Of a stretch of 38,005 nt of DNA, positions 15,456-23,026 are shown in pieces; position 1 is the first letter of the stretch; each line of letters begins with the position of its first letter. The DNA is from JAQXGO01 sp045592445. GTDB lineage: Bacteria; Bacillota; Clostridia; UMGS1883; UMGS1540. The notes beneath the pieces were generated by a model. The model searched no databases, had not been told where the DNA came from, and saw only the letters and a program-made list of their open reading frames with translations. The DNA lies in the NCBI GenBank assembly GCA_045592445.1, contig JAZNUV010000018.1:1-38005 (forward strand). The letters run 5' to 3'. A program made the translations under genes and the position numbers.

Positions 15456-17705
15456 ATGTTTTATCAAGAAGCAAAAAAACGCTATGCAGAAATCGGAATT
15501 GATACCGACAAGGCGATTGAAACGCTGAAAAACATCCCCATTTCGCTTCATTGTTGGCAAGGCGATGACGTGACCGGATTTGACCACGACGGACCTTTGA
15601 CAGGCGGCATTCAGACAACGGGTAATTACCCCGGTAAGGCAAGAACGCCTGATGAACTTATGGCGGACATGGATGTTGCCATGCGCCTTATGCCCGGTAA
15701 GAAAAAGCTCAATCTTCACGCTTCATATTCGGTCTTTGCAAGTGGCGAATTTTGCGACCGCGACAAACTGGAACCGAAACATTTTGCAAAATGGGTGGAG
15801 TTTGCAAAAAAACGTCATATGGGGATTGACTTTAACCCCACCTTCTTTTCCCACGATAAAGTAAAAGATAATTTAACCCTCACAAGTCCTGACGAAGATA
15901 CGCGTAATTTCTGGATTAACCACGGCAAAGCTTGCATTCGTATTGCAGAGTACTTTGCGCGTGAAACAGGCGTACCCTGTGTCATGAACATATGGATTGG
16001 AGACGGCTTTAAGGATATTCCTGCCGACCGACTCGGTCCGCGGCTTCGGTATAAGGATTCCTTGGATCAGATTCTCTCCGTTCCGTATGATAAAGATTTG
16101 GTCAAAGTATGTGTGGAATCCAAAGTGTTCGGTGTGGGTGTGGAAGCCTACACAGCCGGTTCTGCTGAGTTTGCACTTACCTTTGCAGCTACCCATCCCG
16201 GCTGTCTGCCGCTTATGGATAACGGTCATTATCATCCCACAGAAGTAGTTTCCGATAAAATCCCGGCACTCCTCGCCTTTTTCCCTGAAATTGCACTCCA
16301 TATTACGCGCCCCGTTCGTTGGGACAGTGACCATGTTGTCATTTTCGATGATGAAACACGTGAAATGGCAAAAGAAATTGTTCGTTGTGACGCTTTAGAT
16401 CGCGTGCATATGGCCCTTGACTTTTTTGATGCCGGCATCAATCGCATCGCCGCATGGGTTACAGGCTTTTCGGCCTGGCAAAAGGCACTTTTAAACGCCC
16501 TTCTCACGCCCCATGCACTTTTAAAAAGCTTACAGGATGAAAATAACATGACGGCGCTCATGATGCAAACGGAAACACTAAAATCCTATCCCTTTGGCGA
16601 AGTCTGGGACGAATACTGCCGTGCATGCGGTGTTCCCGCCGAAAAAGATTTGCTGCAGGAAATCCGTGCATATGAAGAAGCTGTCCTATTAAAAAGAAAT
16701 ACAGGAAGTGTTCCGCCTGCAGATTTCATAACGATGTGCAAGACAATTGGTGCCATGCCCGACTATGTACAAGGCGGTGGCGGAAACGCCTCTTGTAAGT
16801 ATGGGAATAACTCTATGGCAATCAAGGCTTCCGGCTTTGCTATACGTGATATTACCGACAATAGCGGCTATGTGAATGTAGATTATAAAAAAATTCTCGC
16901 ATACCATACAGCCGTTCCTGCGTCGGAACTGGAAGAGCGAGAAAAGAATTCCACACCTTTCACCCTGTCTTGTGTACAGTCAGGCTCCACGCTCCGTCCT
17001 TCCGTTGAAACCGGATTCCATTCCCTGATGAAAAAATATGTTATGCATACGCATCCGGTTTATACGAATGTACTTACTTGCGCCGAAGGTGGCGAGAAAC
17101 TCGTAAAAACAATTTTAAAGGATACGGATTTTGTCTGGATTCCGTATATCAATCCCGGATTTTCCTTAACACTTGTTATCGACGAAGCGATACAGAATTA
17201 TAAAAAAGAAAACGGTGTGTTCCCCAAAGTTATCTTCCTCGAAAACCATGGCCTTGTAACTACATCAGACGATGCCGAAGAATGCACAAAATTACACGTT
17301 GCGGTGAACAATGCTATCAAAGAGTATTTTAAGCTTGGCGACTTTTATACAGGCCTTACCCTAAGTGAAGTAAATGGCGCACTTAGCTTCAAAGCCCCCT
17401 TTATCAAAGACTTTATGTCTAAATATGGCCCGGACTTAATAGATAGTCTTGCACTTTACCCGGATCAGCTTGTATACTTAAACGCCGGTATCAAGGACGG
17501 AAAGATTGCCTTTGATGCTGATACAGCTATATTCAAAACAACACCCGGTGAAGCTGCGGCCATGCTCGAAACGTTTGCGGCATTTGTCTATATCATCGAC
17601 AGTATCCACGCTTCAGGGCTCAAGGTTCACCCCATGAACAGCGTGGCCACCAATTTCATTAATAACTGGGAAAGCGAAAAGTACAGAAAGGCTATGGCAA
17701 AATAA
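15456..17705 (+). CDS. rhaA: Fused L-rhamnose isomerase and class II aldolase
   Basis: A single 749-residue chain joins two enzymes. Residues 1-about 415 are a full L-rhamnose isomerase. The metal and catalytic residues matching E. coli E234, D267, H270, H294, D302, D304 and D334 are all present (E221, D255, H258, H282, D290, D292, D322). Residues about 420-749 are a class II aldolase/adducin domain with a glycine-rich VQGGGGNASCK loop (438-448), E518, metal histidines H531 and H533 in HTHP, and H598 in ENHG. It most resembles the aldolase half of RhaE-type enzymes. The expected reactions are L-rhamnose to L-rhamnulose and, after phosphorylation, cleavage to DHAP and L-lactaldehyde. No rhamnulokinase is nearby. 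The start has AAGGAGG 7 bases upstream; no frameshift is seen at the junction. Confidence 0.92.
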   Translation: MFYQEAKKRYAEIGIDTDKAIETLKNIPISLHCWQGDDVTGFDHDGPLTGGIQTTGNYPGKARTPDELMADMDVAMRLMPGKKKLNLHASYSVFASGEFCDRDKLEPKHFAKWVEFAKKRHMGIDFNPTFFSHDKVKDNLTLTSPDEDTRNFWINHGKACIRIAEYFARETGVPCVMNIWIGDGFKDIPADRLGPRLRYKDSLDQILSVPYDKDLVKVCVESKVFGVGVEAYTAGSAEFALTFAATHPGCLPLMDNGHYHPTEVVSDKIPALLAFFPEIALHITRPVRWDSDHVVIFDDETREMAKEIVRCDALDRVHMALDFFDAGINRIAAWVTGFSAWQKALLNALLTPHALLKSLQDENNMTALMMQTETLKSYPFGEVWDEYCRACGVPAEKDLLQEIRAYEEAVLLKRNTGSVPPADFITMCKTIGAMPDYVQGGGGNASCKYGNNSMAIKASGFAIRDITDNSGYVNVDYKKILAYHTAVPASELEEREKNSTPFTLSCVQSGSTLRPSVETGFHSLMKKYVMHTHPVYTNVLTCAEGGEKLVKTILKDTDFVWIPYINPGFSLTLVIDEAIQNYKKENGVFPKVIFLENHGLVTTSDDAEECTKLHVAVNNAIKEYFKLGDFYTGLTLSEVNGALSFKAPFIKDFMSKYGPDLIDSLALYPDQLVYLNAGIKDGKIAFDADTAIFKTTPGEAAAMLETFAAFVYIIDSIHASGLKVHPMNSVATNFINNWESEKYRKAMAK

Positions 17706-17715
17706 GGTTAGCATA

Positions 17716-17760
17716 AAAATAACCGGAGGCGTTCGTTTTGAACATCTCCGGTTATTTTAA
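17716..17760 (+). terminator. Rho-independent terminator of the rhamnose gene
   Basis: AAAATAACCGGAG (17716-17728) pairs perfectly over 13 bases with CTCCGGTTATTTT (17746-17758). It lies 10 bases after the stop codon, and the right arm ends in four T residues. Confidence 0.85.
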
Positions 17761-17779
17761 TAGTAAATGGGTCTGACCT

Positions 17780-18049
17780 TTAACCACAAGTTATTCTAAG
17801 TCTGACCGTTACCTTGCACTCCACTTTGCTCTTTGCCTTTTTAAGAGAATCAAGGAATTCCTTGGATTTCTCAATCTGCGACTTCAAGCTCGCAATCGTG
17901 GTTTTCTTTGGCGTACTGACCGTCTTGGTAATTGTGCCGTACACCATTTTCCATGTCACGCTTGTGCCGTCATCGAGCTCCGGGAAATCCTCTGATTTCT
18001 TATTACGAAGCTGATTGAATGTTTTGGAAGTATCTACAATTTCTTCCAT
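17780..18049 (-). CDS. Orphan small hypothetical protein, probably a fragment
   Basis: The frame encodes about 89 residues from an ATG at 18049 (MEEIVDTSKTF). It has no clear ribosome site. The sequence is hydrophilic and continuous, with a GTSVTWKMVYGTITKT strand-rich centre and a helical SLKSQIEKSKEFLDSLKKAK segment that could form a short coiled coil. It is not recognised by name. Proteins of this composition are common in integrative elements, but that is only an impression. It lies inside a degraded stretch, and its 5' end abuts the broken DUF559 gene on the other strand, so loss of its upstream part is likely. The C-terminus ends in a GTCTGACC motif that recurs 29 bases away (17771-17778 and 17800-17807). 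Confidence 0.5.
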   Translation of the reverse strand: MEEIVDTSKTFNQLRNKKSEDFPELDDGTSVTWKMVYGTITKTVSTPKKTTIASLKSQIEKSKEFLDSLKKAKSKVECKVTVRLRITCG

Positions 18050-18060
18050 TGCAGAGCCAT

Positions 18061-18434
18061 ATGACAAAAGAAGAACAGCATTTATGGTATGACTTCTTGA
18101 GAGAATATCCTGTGAAATTTACCAGGCAAAAAGTGTTAGGCAAATACATAGCAAATTTTATTGTGCAAAAGCAAATGTTGTTATAGAATTAGATGGTTTG
18201 CAACACTACGAAGATGACGGACTTGTCAATGATGAAAAAAGAACTACTTATTTAGAGCAATATGGGATAAAAGTTATCAAAATATCAAATCTAGGTGTCT
18301 TGAAAAACTTTGAGGCGGTGTGTATGTATATTGATAATGCAGTTAAACAATCCTCAGTCAGCTACGCTGATAGCTCTCTTTACACAAGGGAGCCTTTGAT
18401 GCACGGCATCTATATTATACAGTCTTTATACTAA
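18061..18434 (+). pseudogene. Frameshifted DUF559 endonuclease-like gene
   Basis: Read from ATG at 18061, the frame gives MTKEEQHLWYDFLREYPVKF and GKYIANF, then stops at 18184. Reading one base back at the T run 18156-18159 restores YCAKANVVIELDGLQHYEDDG and EKYGIKVIKISNLGVLKNFE-like sequence to about 18350. Joined, this is a near complete DUF559 domain (PD-(D/E)XK, Vsr-related fold). The simplest explanation is loss of one T from a run of five. The normal end is also gone: from 18352 the frame runs into a hairpin repeat and continues to a chance stop at 18434. No full ribosome site is seen. A read error cannot be excluded for the frameshift alone. Confidence 0.75.
18352..18400 (+). repeat. 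Two-hairpin intergenic repeat element
   Basis: The element opens CCTCAGTCA. TCAGC (18358-18362) pairs with GCTGA (18366-18370), then GCTCTCTT (18373-18380) pairs with AAGGGAGC (18386-18393) with one G-T pair. The same layout, CCTCAGTCA followed by a GCTCCCTTTACACAAGGGAGCC-like hairpin, is familiar from recollection as a dispersed repeat in gut Firmicutes genomes. It replaces the natural end of the DUF559 gene. Only one copy is in the window. Confidence 0.55.
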
Positions 18435-18530
18435 ATTTATCTTATTTTTTCAATTTTATTAAATTATTTTATACCATAATTTAATAAAAGAAAAGCGCAT
18501 AAAAAAAGAGATGCGGCACCCATTTTATTC

Positions 18531-18559
18531 TTGACAGTTTATCTTTACTGATATATAAT
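18531..18559 (+). promoter_or_regulatory. Consensus sigma-A promoter of the NagA-like gene
   Basis: TTGACA (18531-18536) and TATAAT (18554-18559) match consensus exactly with a 17-base spacer, 30 bases before the start codon. The 100 bases before it (from 18435) are AT-rich and hold no other signal that could be seen. Confidence 0.85.
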
Positions 18560-18589
18560 AATATAAATATATGAAAGGCGGTTTTTGCA

Positions 18590-19693
18590 ATGGCAAAAAA
18601 AGCATTTTTAGGACGTCTTATTCTGCGTGACAGAATCTTGGATGATGGTGCCGTTATCATTGAAAATGGCAGTATTACCTATGTAGGCACACGTGCTGAT
18701 GCGATTCTACCCGCGAATATTACAGATGTTGGACAAAATTATATTGCACCCGGCTTTGTGGATATTCATAATCATCTTACCATGCAGGTACATGATGATA
18801 TGGACGCTATATTGGCACTTTCGCAGTATCATCTAAACAATGGAACAACCGGTATGCTCTACACCTTATATCGTGATGTCCCTTATAAAAAAGTGATGAG
18901 AATTATCCCTTCGTTTAAAGATCTGATGGAAAAGCATCCGCATTTTTTGGGAATTCACCTGGAAGGTCCGTATTTAAATCCCGCTTATGGAAGTGCAGAG
19001 AGTGAAAGCACGTCGCATATTCCAAACCAGTCGGAATATGAATCTATAATCGATACGGGGCTTGTTAAACAATGGACATTTGCCCCCGAAGTGCCGGGAA
19101 CAAGAGAATTCTTATCTGCGCTTACGCGTGCCGGAATTGCGCCTGCTATTGGTCATTCTGCAGCGTCACCTGATGATGTTTTGTATGCGGCAGAACATGG
19201 CGCGAAAATTGTTACGCATGTCTTTAATGCAACCGGCTCAAGCGAAACAAAAAGCCGTGGTATTAGCCCCGTCACGTTTGATGATGCCGCACTTTTGGCC
19301 GATACACTTTATTACGAGGTTATCTGCGACAAAAATGCTATACACGTACCGCACGAACTGGTTCGGCTCCTGATCAAGACCGTCGGTGTCTCCCGCGTTA
19401 TTGCCATAACAGATTTTTGCGGCATGCCAAACGGTGACAGTGATGTTCGTTATGCTGAGAACGGAGACCTTGCCGGTAGCTGTATGACCATGCGGCAAGC
19501 GGCGCAAAACTTTTTGCGCGTTGGGCGGAGTCTTCCTGATGTATTTTGCATGACTGCATATAATCCGGCAAAAGCGATTGGTATGCAAGATTTACTCGGA
19601 AGTCTTGCAGTTGGTAAAAAAGCAAATTTATTAACAATAAACGCCGATTTAACGGAAATGTCTGTCTACTTGGCAGGAAATAAAATTTCATAA
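18590..19693 (+). CDS. Divergent NagA-like amidohydrolase (N-acetylglucosamine-6-phosphate deacetylase family)
   Basis: The 367-residue protein has the NagA order of motifs: PGFVDIHNH (HxH at 60-62), GIHLEGPYLNP (Glu125), APEVPG (166-170), IGHSAAS (His189), THVFNAT (His210), an NAIHV segment (His252) and the catalytic ITDFCG (Asp275), then LAGSCMTM. These match the metal and catalytic residues of NagA, which removes acetate from GlcNAc-6-phosphate. The loop usually reading NAMPPLHHREPG is instead NATGSSETKSRG, and the segment after HLEGP differs, so the sugar pocket may accept another substrate. No nagB or PTS gene is adjacent. The start has GGCGG upstream. Confidence 0.85.
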   Translation: MAKKAFLGRLILRDRILDDGAVIIENGSITYVGTRADAILPANITDVGQNYIAPGFVDIHNHLTMQVHDDMDAILALSQYHLNNGTTGMLYTLYRDVPYKKVMRIIPSFKDLMEKHPHFLGIHLEGPYLNPAYGSAESESTSHIPNQSEYESIIDTGLVKQWTFAPEVPGTREFLSALTRAGIAPAIGHSAASPDDVLYAAEHGAKIVTHVFNATGSSETKSRGISPVTFDDAALLADTLYYEVICDKNAIHVPHELVRLLIKTVGVSRVIAITDFCGMPNGDSDVRYAENGDLAGSCMTMRQAAQNFLRVGRSLPDVFCMTAYNPAKAIGMQDLLGSLAVGKKANLLTINADLTEMSVYLAGNKIS

Positions 19694-19716
19694 AAATAAT
19701 TATTTTATAAAAAATA

Positions 19717-19734
19717 CTTGCATATTTATTCATT
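19717..19734 (+). promoter_or_regulatory. ARG-box-like operator over the argG -35
   Basis: TGCAT-ATTT-ATTCA (19719-19732) fits the ArgR/AhrC half-site pattern TGAAT-WWWW-ATTCA with one mismatch. It covers the -35 hexamer and the spacer of the argG promoter, a position suited to arginine-dependent repression. No argR gene is in the window. Confidence 0.6.
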
Positions 19735-19746
19735 TTATGGTATACT
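19718..19746 (+). promoter_or_regulatory. Promoter of argG-argH
   Basis: TTGCAT (19718-19723) and TATACT (19741-19746) have a 17-base spacer and lie 33 bases before the argG start. Confidence 0.72.
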
Positions 19747-19779
19747 ACAAAAAGAAAAAAACGGAAGGATGAATGTATT

Positions 19780-20988
19780 ATGGAAAAAATTGTACTCGCG
19801 TACTCAGGAGGACTTGATACCTCTATCATCATCGCATGGCTGAAAGAAAACTATGACTGTGAAGTCATTGCCGTCTGCGGTGACGTTGGCCAGGGTAAGG
19901 AAACAGATGGTCTTGAGGAACGCGCTTTAAAAAGCGGCGCATCCAAATTATATTTAGAAGATCTTCGTGAAGAATATGTAAAAGACTACATATTCCCTAC
20001 ATTAAAGGCGGGTGCAGTTTATGAAGATAAATACCTTCTCGGCACCTCACACGCACGTCCCATCATTGCAAAACGCCTGGTAGAAATTGCAAAGAAGGAA
20101 GGTGCAACTGCAATTTGCCACGGTGCAACCGGAAAAGGTAATGACCAGGTACGTTTTGAATTAACGATTAAGGCACTCGCGCCCGAAATGAAAATCATAG
20201 CACCCTGGCGCGTTTGGGATATAAAGTCTCGTGAGGATGCGGTAGACTACGCAATGGCACATGGCATTGAAATCCCTGTTACGAAAAAAGATTTATACTC
20301 CCGCGACAGGAATGTTTGGCACATCAGCCATGAAGGCATGGATTTAGAGGATCCCGCTAATATGCCGCAGTATGACAGTCTTTTAAAGCTTACTGTTCCG
20401 CCGGCAAAAGCACCCGACACGCCGAAATATGTCACAATTTCCTTTGAAAAGGGTAATCCCGTAGCTGTTGACGGTGAAAAGCTTTCTCCGCTTAAACTTG
20501 TTGAAAAACTGAACGAAATCGGTGGTGCATACGGCATCGGTATTGCTGATATTGTTGAGGATAGACTTGTAGGCATGAAGTCACGCGGTGTGTATGAAAC
20601 ACCGGGCGGCACAATTCTTTATGCCGCACATAAAGAACTTGAATATCTGTGCCTTGACAGACAGACACAGGCATTCAAACGCCATGTCGCCATAAAGTTT
20701 TCTGAGCTTGTGTATGACGGCAACTGGTTTACACCGCTTCGCGAGGCCCTGTCCGCTTTCGTTGACAGTACACAAGAATATGTTACAGGTGATGTAAAAC
20801 TTATGCTCCATAAAGGTCTTATCACACCGGCCGGCACGACCTCTAAATACTCTTTGTATAATGAGGATATAGCAAGCTTCGGTGACAGTCATGAGCTTTA
20901 CAGTCATAAGGATGCGGAAGGCTTTATCAATCTCTTCGGCTTACCGCTCAAAGTTCGTGCTATGATGAAAGAAAAAGTGGGTGAATAA
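19780..20988 (+). CDS. argG: Argininosuccinate synthase
   Basis: The 402-residue enzyme joins citrulline and aspartate using ATP in the next-to-last step of arginine synthesis. The N-terminal ATP pyrophosphatase loop is SGGLDTS (9-15). Further family blocks are GDVGQGKE, HGATGKGNDQVRFE, the segment NVWHISHEG and SRGVYETPGGTIL. Length fits the family (about 400). The ATG has GGAAGGA upstream. argH starts 3 bases after its stop, so both are one operon, controlled by the ARG-box-like promoter. Other arg genes are not in the window. Confidence 0.98.
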   Translation: MEKIVLAYSGGLDTSIIIAWLKENYDCEVIAVCGDVGQGKETDGLEERALKSGASKLYLEDLREEYVKDYIFPTLKAGAVYEDKYLLGTSHARPIIAKRLVEIAKKEGATAICHGATGKGNDQVRFELTIKALAPEMKIIAPWRVWDIKSREDAVDYAMAHGIEIPVTKKDLYSRDRNVWHISHEGMDLEDPANMPQYDSLLKLTVPPAKAPDTPKYVTISFEKGNPVAVDGEKLSPLKLVEKLNEIGGAYGIGIADIVEDRLVGMKSRGVYETPGGTILYAAHKELEYLCLDRQTQAFKRHVAIKFSELVYDGNWFTPLREALSAFVDSTQEYVTGDVKLMLHKGLITPAGTTSKYSLYNEDIASFGDSHELYSHKDAEGFINLFGLPLKVRAMMKEKVGE

Positions 20989-20991
20989 AAA

Positions 20992-22389
20992 TTGAAGCTT
21001 TGGGGCGGCAGATTTCAAAAAGAAACAGACAAGGCGGTAGACGATTTTAACTCGTCTATCCGCTTTGATTCCCGTATGTACCATGAGGATATATGCGGCA
21101 GTATGGCGCATGCGGAAATGCTTGGGAAACAAAATATTATTCCCGCTTCCGATGCTGCGTTGATTGTGAAAACATTGGGTGAAATTCTGGCAGACATAGA
21201 AGCAGGTAACATCGAATTTCAGGTGGATGCCGAAGATATTCACATGAATGTAGAAAAGCTTTTGATTGAGCGTATTGGCGATGTCGGCAAACGGTTGCAT
21301 ACCGGCAGGAGCAGAAATGACCAGGTTGCGCTCGATTTACGTATGTATCTGATGGCACAGGAAAAAGAAATTGCTAAAATGCTAAAGGACCTTCTTTCAG
21401 CACTCTGCAATTTGTCACGCAATCATACGGACACGATTATGCCCGGCTATACGCACTTACAAAAAGCACAGCCTATTACCTTCGCGCATCACATGATGGC
21501 ATATGCAGAAATGTTTATGCGTGACCTCTCCCGCATTGGGGACGTTTATCGTCGCACTGCTACGATGCCCCTCGGAAGTGGTGCCCTTGCAGGTACAACC
21601 TATCCCTTAGACCGTAATTTCGTAAAAGAAAAACTAGGTTTTCTGGACATAACGTATAATTCTTTAGATGGCGTCAGTGACCGCGACTTTGCGATTGAGC
21701 TTGCGTCTTGTCTTTCTCTCATCATGGTACATCTAAGCCGTTTTTCTGAAGAGTTGATTTTATGGAGCAGTCACGAGTTTTCTTTTGTGGAAATGGATGA
21801 TGCGTATTCAACAGGCAGCAGTATTATGCCGCAAAAGAAAAATCCCGACGTTTGCGAACTGATACGCGGCAAAAGCGGTCGTGTTTTCGGTAGTCTTACA
21901 GGGCTTTTGACAATGATGAAAGGCCTCCCGCTTGCCTATAATAAGGATATGCAAGAAGATAAGGAGCTAATTTTCGATGCCGTCGATACAGTAATGCTTT
22001 GTCTCCCTGTATTTACCAAAATGCTTCTTTCAATGCGTGTGAAGAAGGATGTTATGCTCTCCGGTGCGCGCGGGGGCTTTGCAAATGCCACGGATGCTGC
22101 TGACTATTTGGTAAAAAAAGGTCTGCCCTTCCGTGCCGCGCACGAAATTTTAGGCAGACTGGTTTTCTATTGTATTCAGAACGACAAAGCACTGGATGAT
22201 TTAGAAATACACGAATTCAAAGAATTTTCCGATGTATTTGACACAGATATTTATGATGCTATCTCTATGCAGACCTGCGTTGCAGAACGTAACTTACCGG
22301 GCGGTCCTGCAACAGAATCTGTGCTTTTTTCCATATCGCGTTGTGAAGCCTTTATTGAAAATTTTGTTTTTCCTGACAAAGCAGAATAA
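20992..22389 (+). CDS. argH: Argininosuccinate lyase
   Basis: The 465-residue enzyme of the fumarase/aspartase superfamily splits argininosuccinate into arginine and fumarate. The N-terminus MKLWGGRF is typical and sets the start at TTG 20992. The superfamily signature GSSIMPQKKNPD lies at 275-286, and HTGRSRNDQ (103-111) and GYTHLQKAQP (152-161) are also present. It directly follows argG. Its last 38 bases overlap the convergent thiN gene on the other strand, with no terminator between them. Confidence 0.98.
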   Translation: MKLWGGRFQKETDKAVDDFNSSIRFDSRMYHEDICGSMAHAEMLGKQNIIPASDAALIVKTLGEILADIEAGNIEFQVDAEDIHMNVEKLLIERIGDVGKRLHTGRSRNDQVALDLRMYLMAQEKEIAKMLKDLLSALCNLSRNHTDTIMPGYTHLQKAQPITFAHHMMAYAEMFMRDLSRIGDVYRRTATMPLGSGALAGTTYPLDRNFVKEKLGFLDITYNSLDGVSDRDFAIELASCLSLIMVHLSRFSEELILWSSHEFSFVEMDDAYSTGSSIMPQKKNPDVCELIRGKSGRVFGSLTGLLTMMKGLPLAYNKDMQEDKELIFDAVDTVMLCLPVFTKMLLSMRVKKDVMLSGARGGFANATDAADYLVKKGLPFRAAHEILGRLVFYCIQNDKALDDLEIHEFKEFSDVFDTDIYDAISMQTCVAERNLPGGPATESVLFSISRCEAFIENFVFPDKAE

Positions 22390-22978
22390 ACGCGCTTCCA
22401 GCTAAAACATGAACATGTGCCTCTTTCGCGGTGATTTCGTTACTGATACCCAGTGTATCACCGCGGACGAGGCATTTTCTTGTAAGTGGATATTTAACAC
22501 CGTCCATCGAAACGACGGCATCCTCAAACAGCGGAATAACTGACAAATATGTGTGTGTGTTCGGGATTGTAAGTGAGTCATACAAAAGGTGTATTTCTGT
22601 ATTTATATCTGCCATGACTGCCGTTGCACCTTTCTCATGTGCATAACGAAGGAGACTGATATTCCCCAGGAAATGATCTATCCGCCCCCCGAACGCGCCA
22701 ATTATATATATTTTTTTATATCCGATTTTTATAGCATGCTCTATGGCAATTTGTAAATCTGTTTCATTCTTTTCAGCGGGAAATGTAATTGTTCTGATAT
22801 CCGATGGTAGTTCCATACCCAAACTGTCAAAGTCGCCAAGTAAAATATCGGGTTTTATGCCCAGATGAAGCGCATGACGATATCCTCTGTCCGCGCAAAT
22901 TACATAGTCCCCTTCTTCTGCCTTATAAAATGAATAATCCTCTATTTCCGCACCTGCCATAATAACTGCACGATTCAT
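22352..22978 (-). CDS. thiN: Thiamine pyrophosphokinase
   Basis: The 208-residue enzyme transfers pyrophosphate from ATP to thiamine to make thiamine diphosphate. Asp residues of the substrate site are in ICADRGYRHALHLGIKPD and LLGDFDSLG (Asp30, 49 and 51), followed by EKNETDLQIAIEHA and the GAFGGRIDHFLGNISLL block, as in other TPKs. The ATG has GAGGTG upstream. It lies behind rpe with a hairpin in the 48-base gap, as in other Firmicutes clusters where rpe and thiN follow rsgA. Its 3' end overlaps argH. Confidence 0.95.
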   Translation of the reverse strand: MNRAVIMAGAEIEDYSFYKAEEGDYVICADRGYRHALHLGIKPDILLGDFDSLGMELPSDIRTITFPAEKNETDLQIAIEHAIKIGYKKIYIIGAFGGRIDHFLGNISLLRYAHEKGATAVMADINTEIHLLYDSLTIPNTHTYLSVIPLFEDAVVSMDGVKYPLTRKCLVRGDTLGISNEITAKEAHVHVLAGSAFILLCQEKQNFQ

Positions 22979-22993
22979 GCTTTCACCTCGTTT

Positions 22994-23025
22994 AAAAACG
23001 CCCTCTTTTTGGGAGGACGTTTTTT
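22994..23025. terminator. Hairpin between rpe and thiN
   Basis: AAAACG/CGTTTT pairs and, after one mismatch, CCTC pairs with GAGG around a T-rich loop (22994-23025). T runs occur on both strands at its ends. On the minus strand it lies between two genes of one operon, so it is more likely a partial terminator that lowers thiN than a full stop. Confidence 0.6.
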
Positions 23026-23026
23026 A

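Noticed and set aside
18198..18434. A separate 78-residue intact gene
   Set aside because: Its first part is the second half of a DUF559 domain whose N-terminal half lies just upstream in another frame, and its last 27 codons are repeat sequence.
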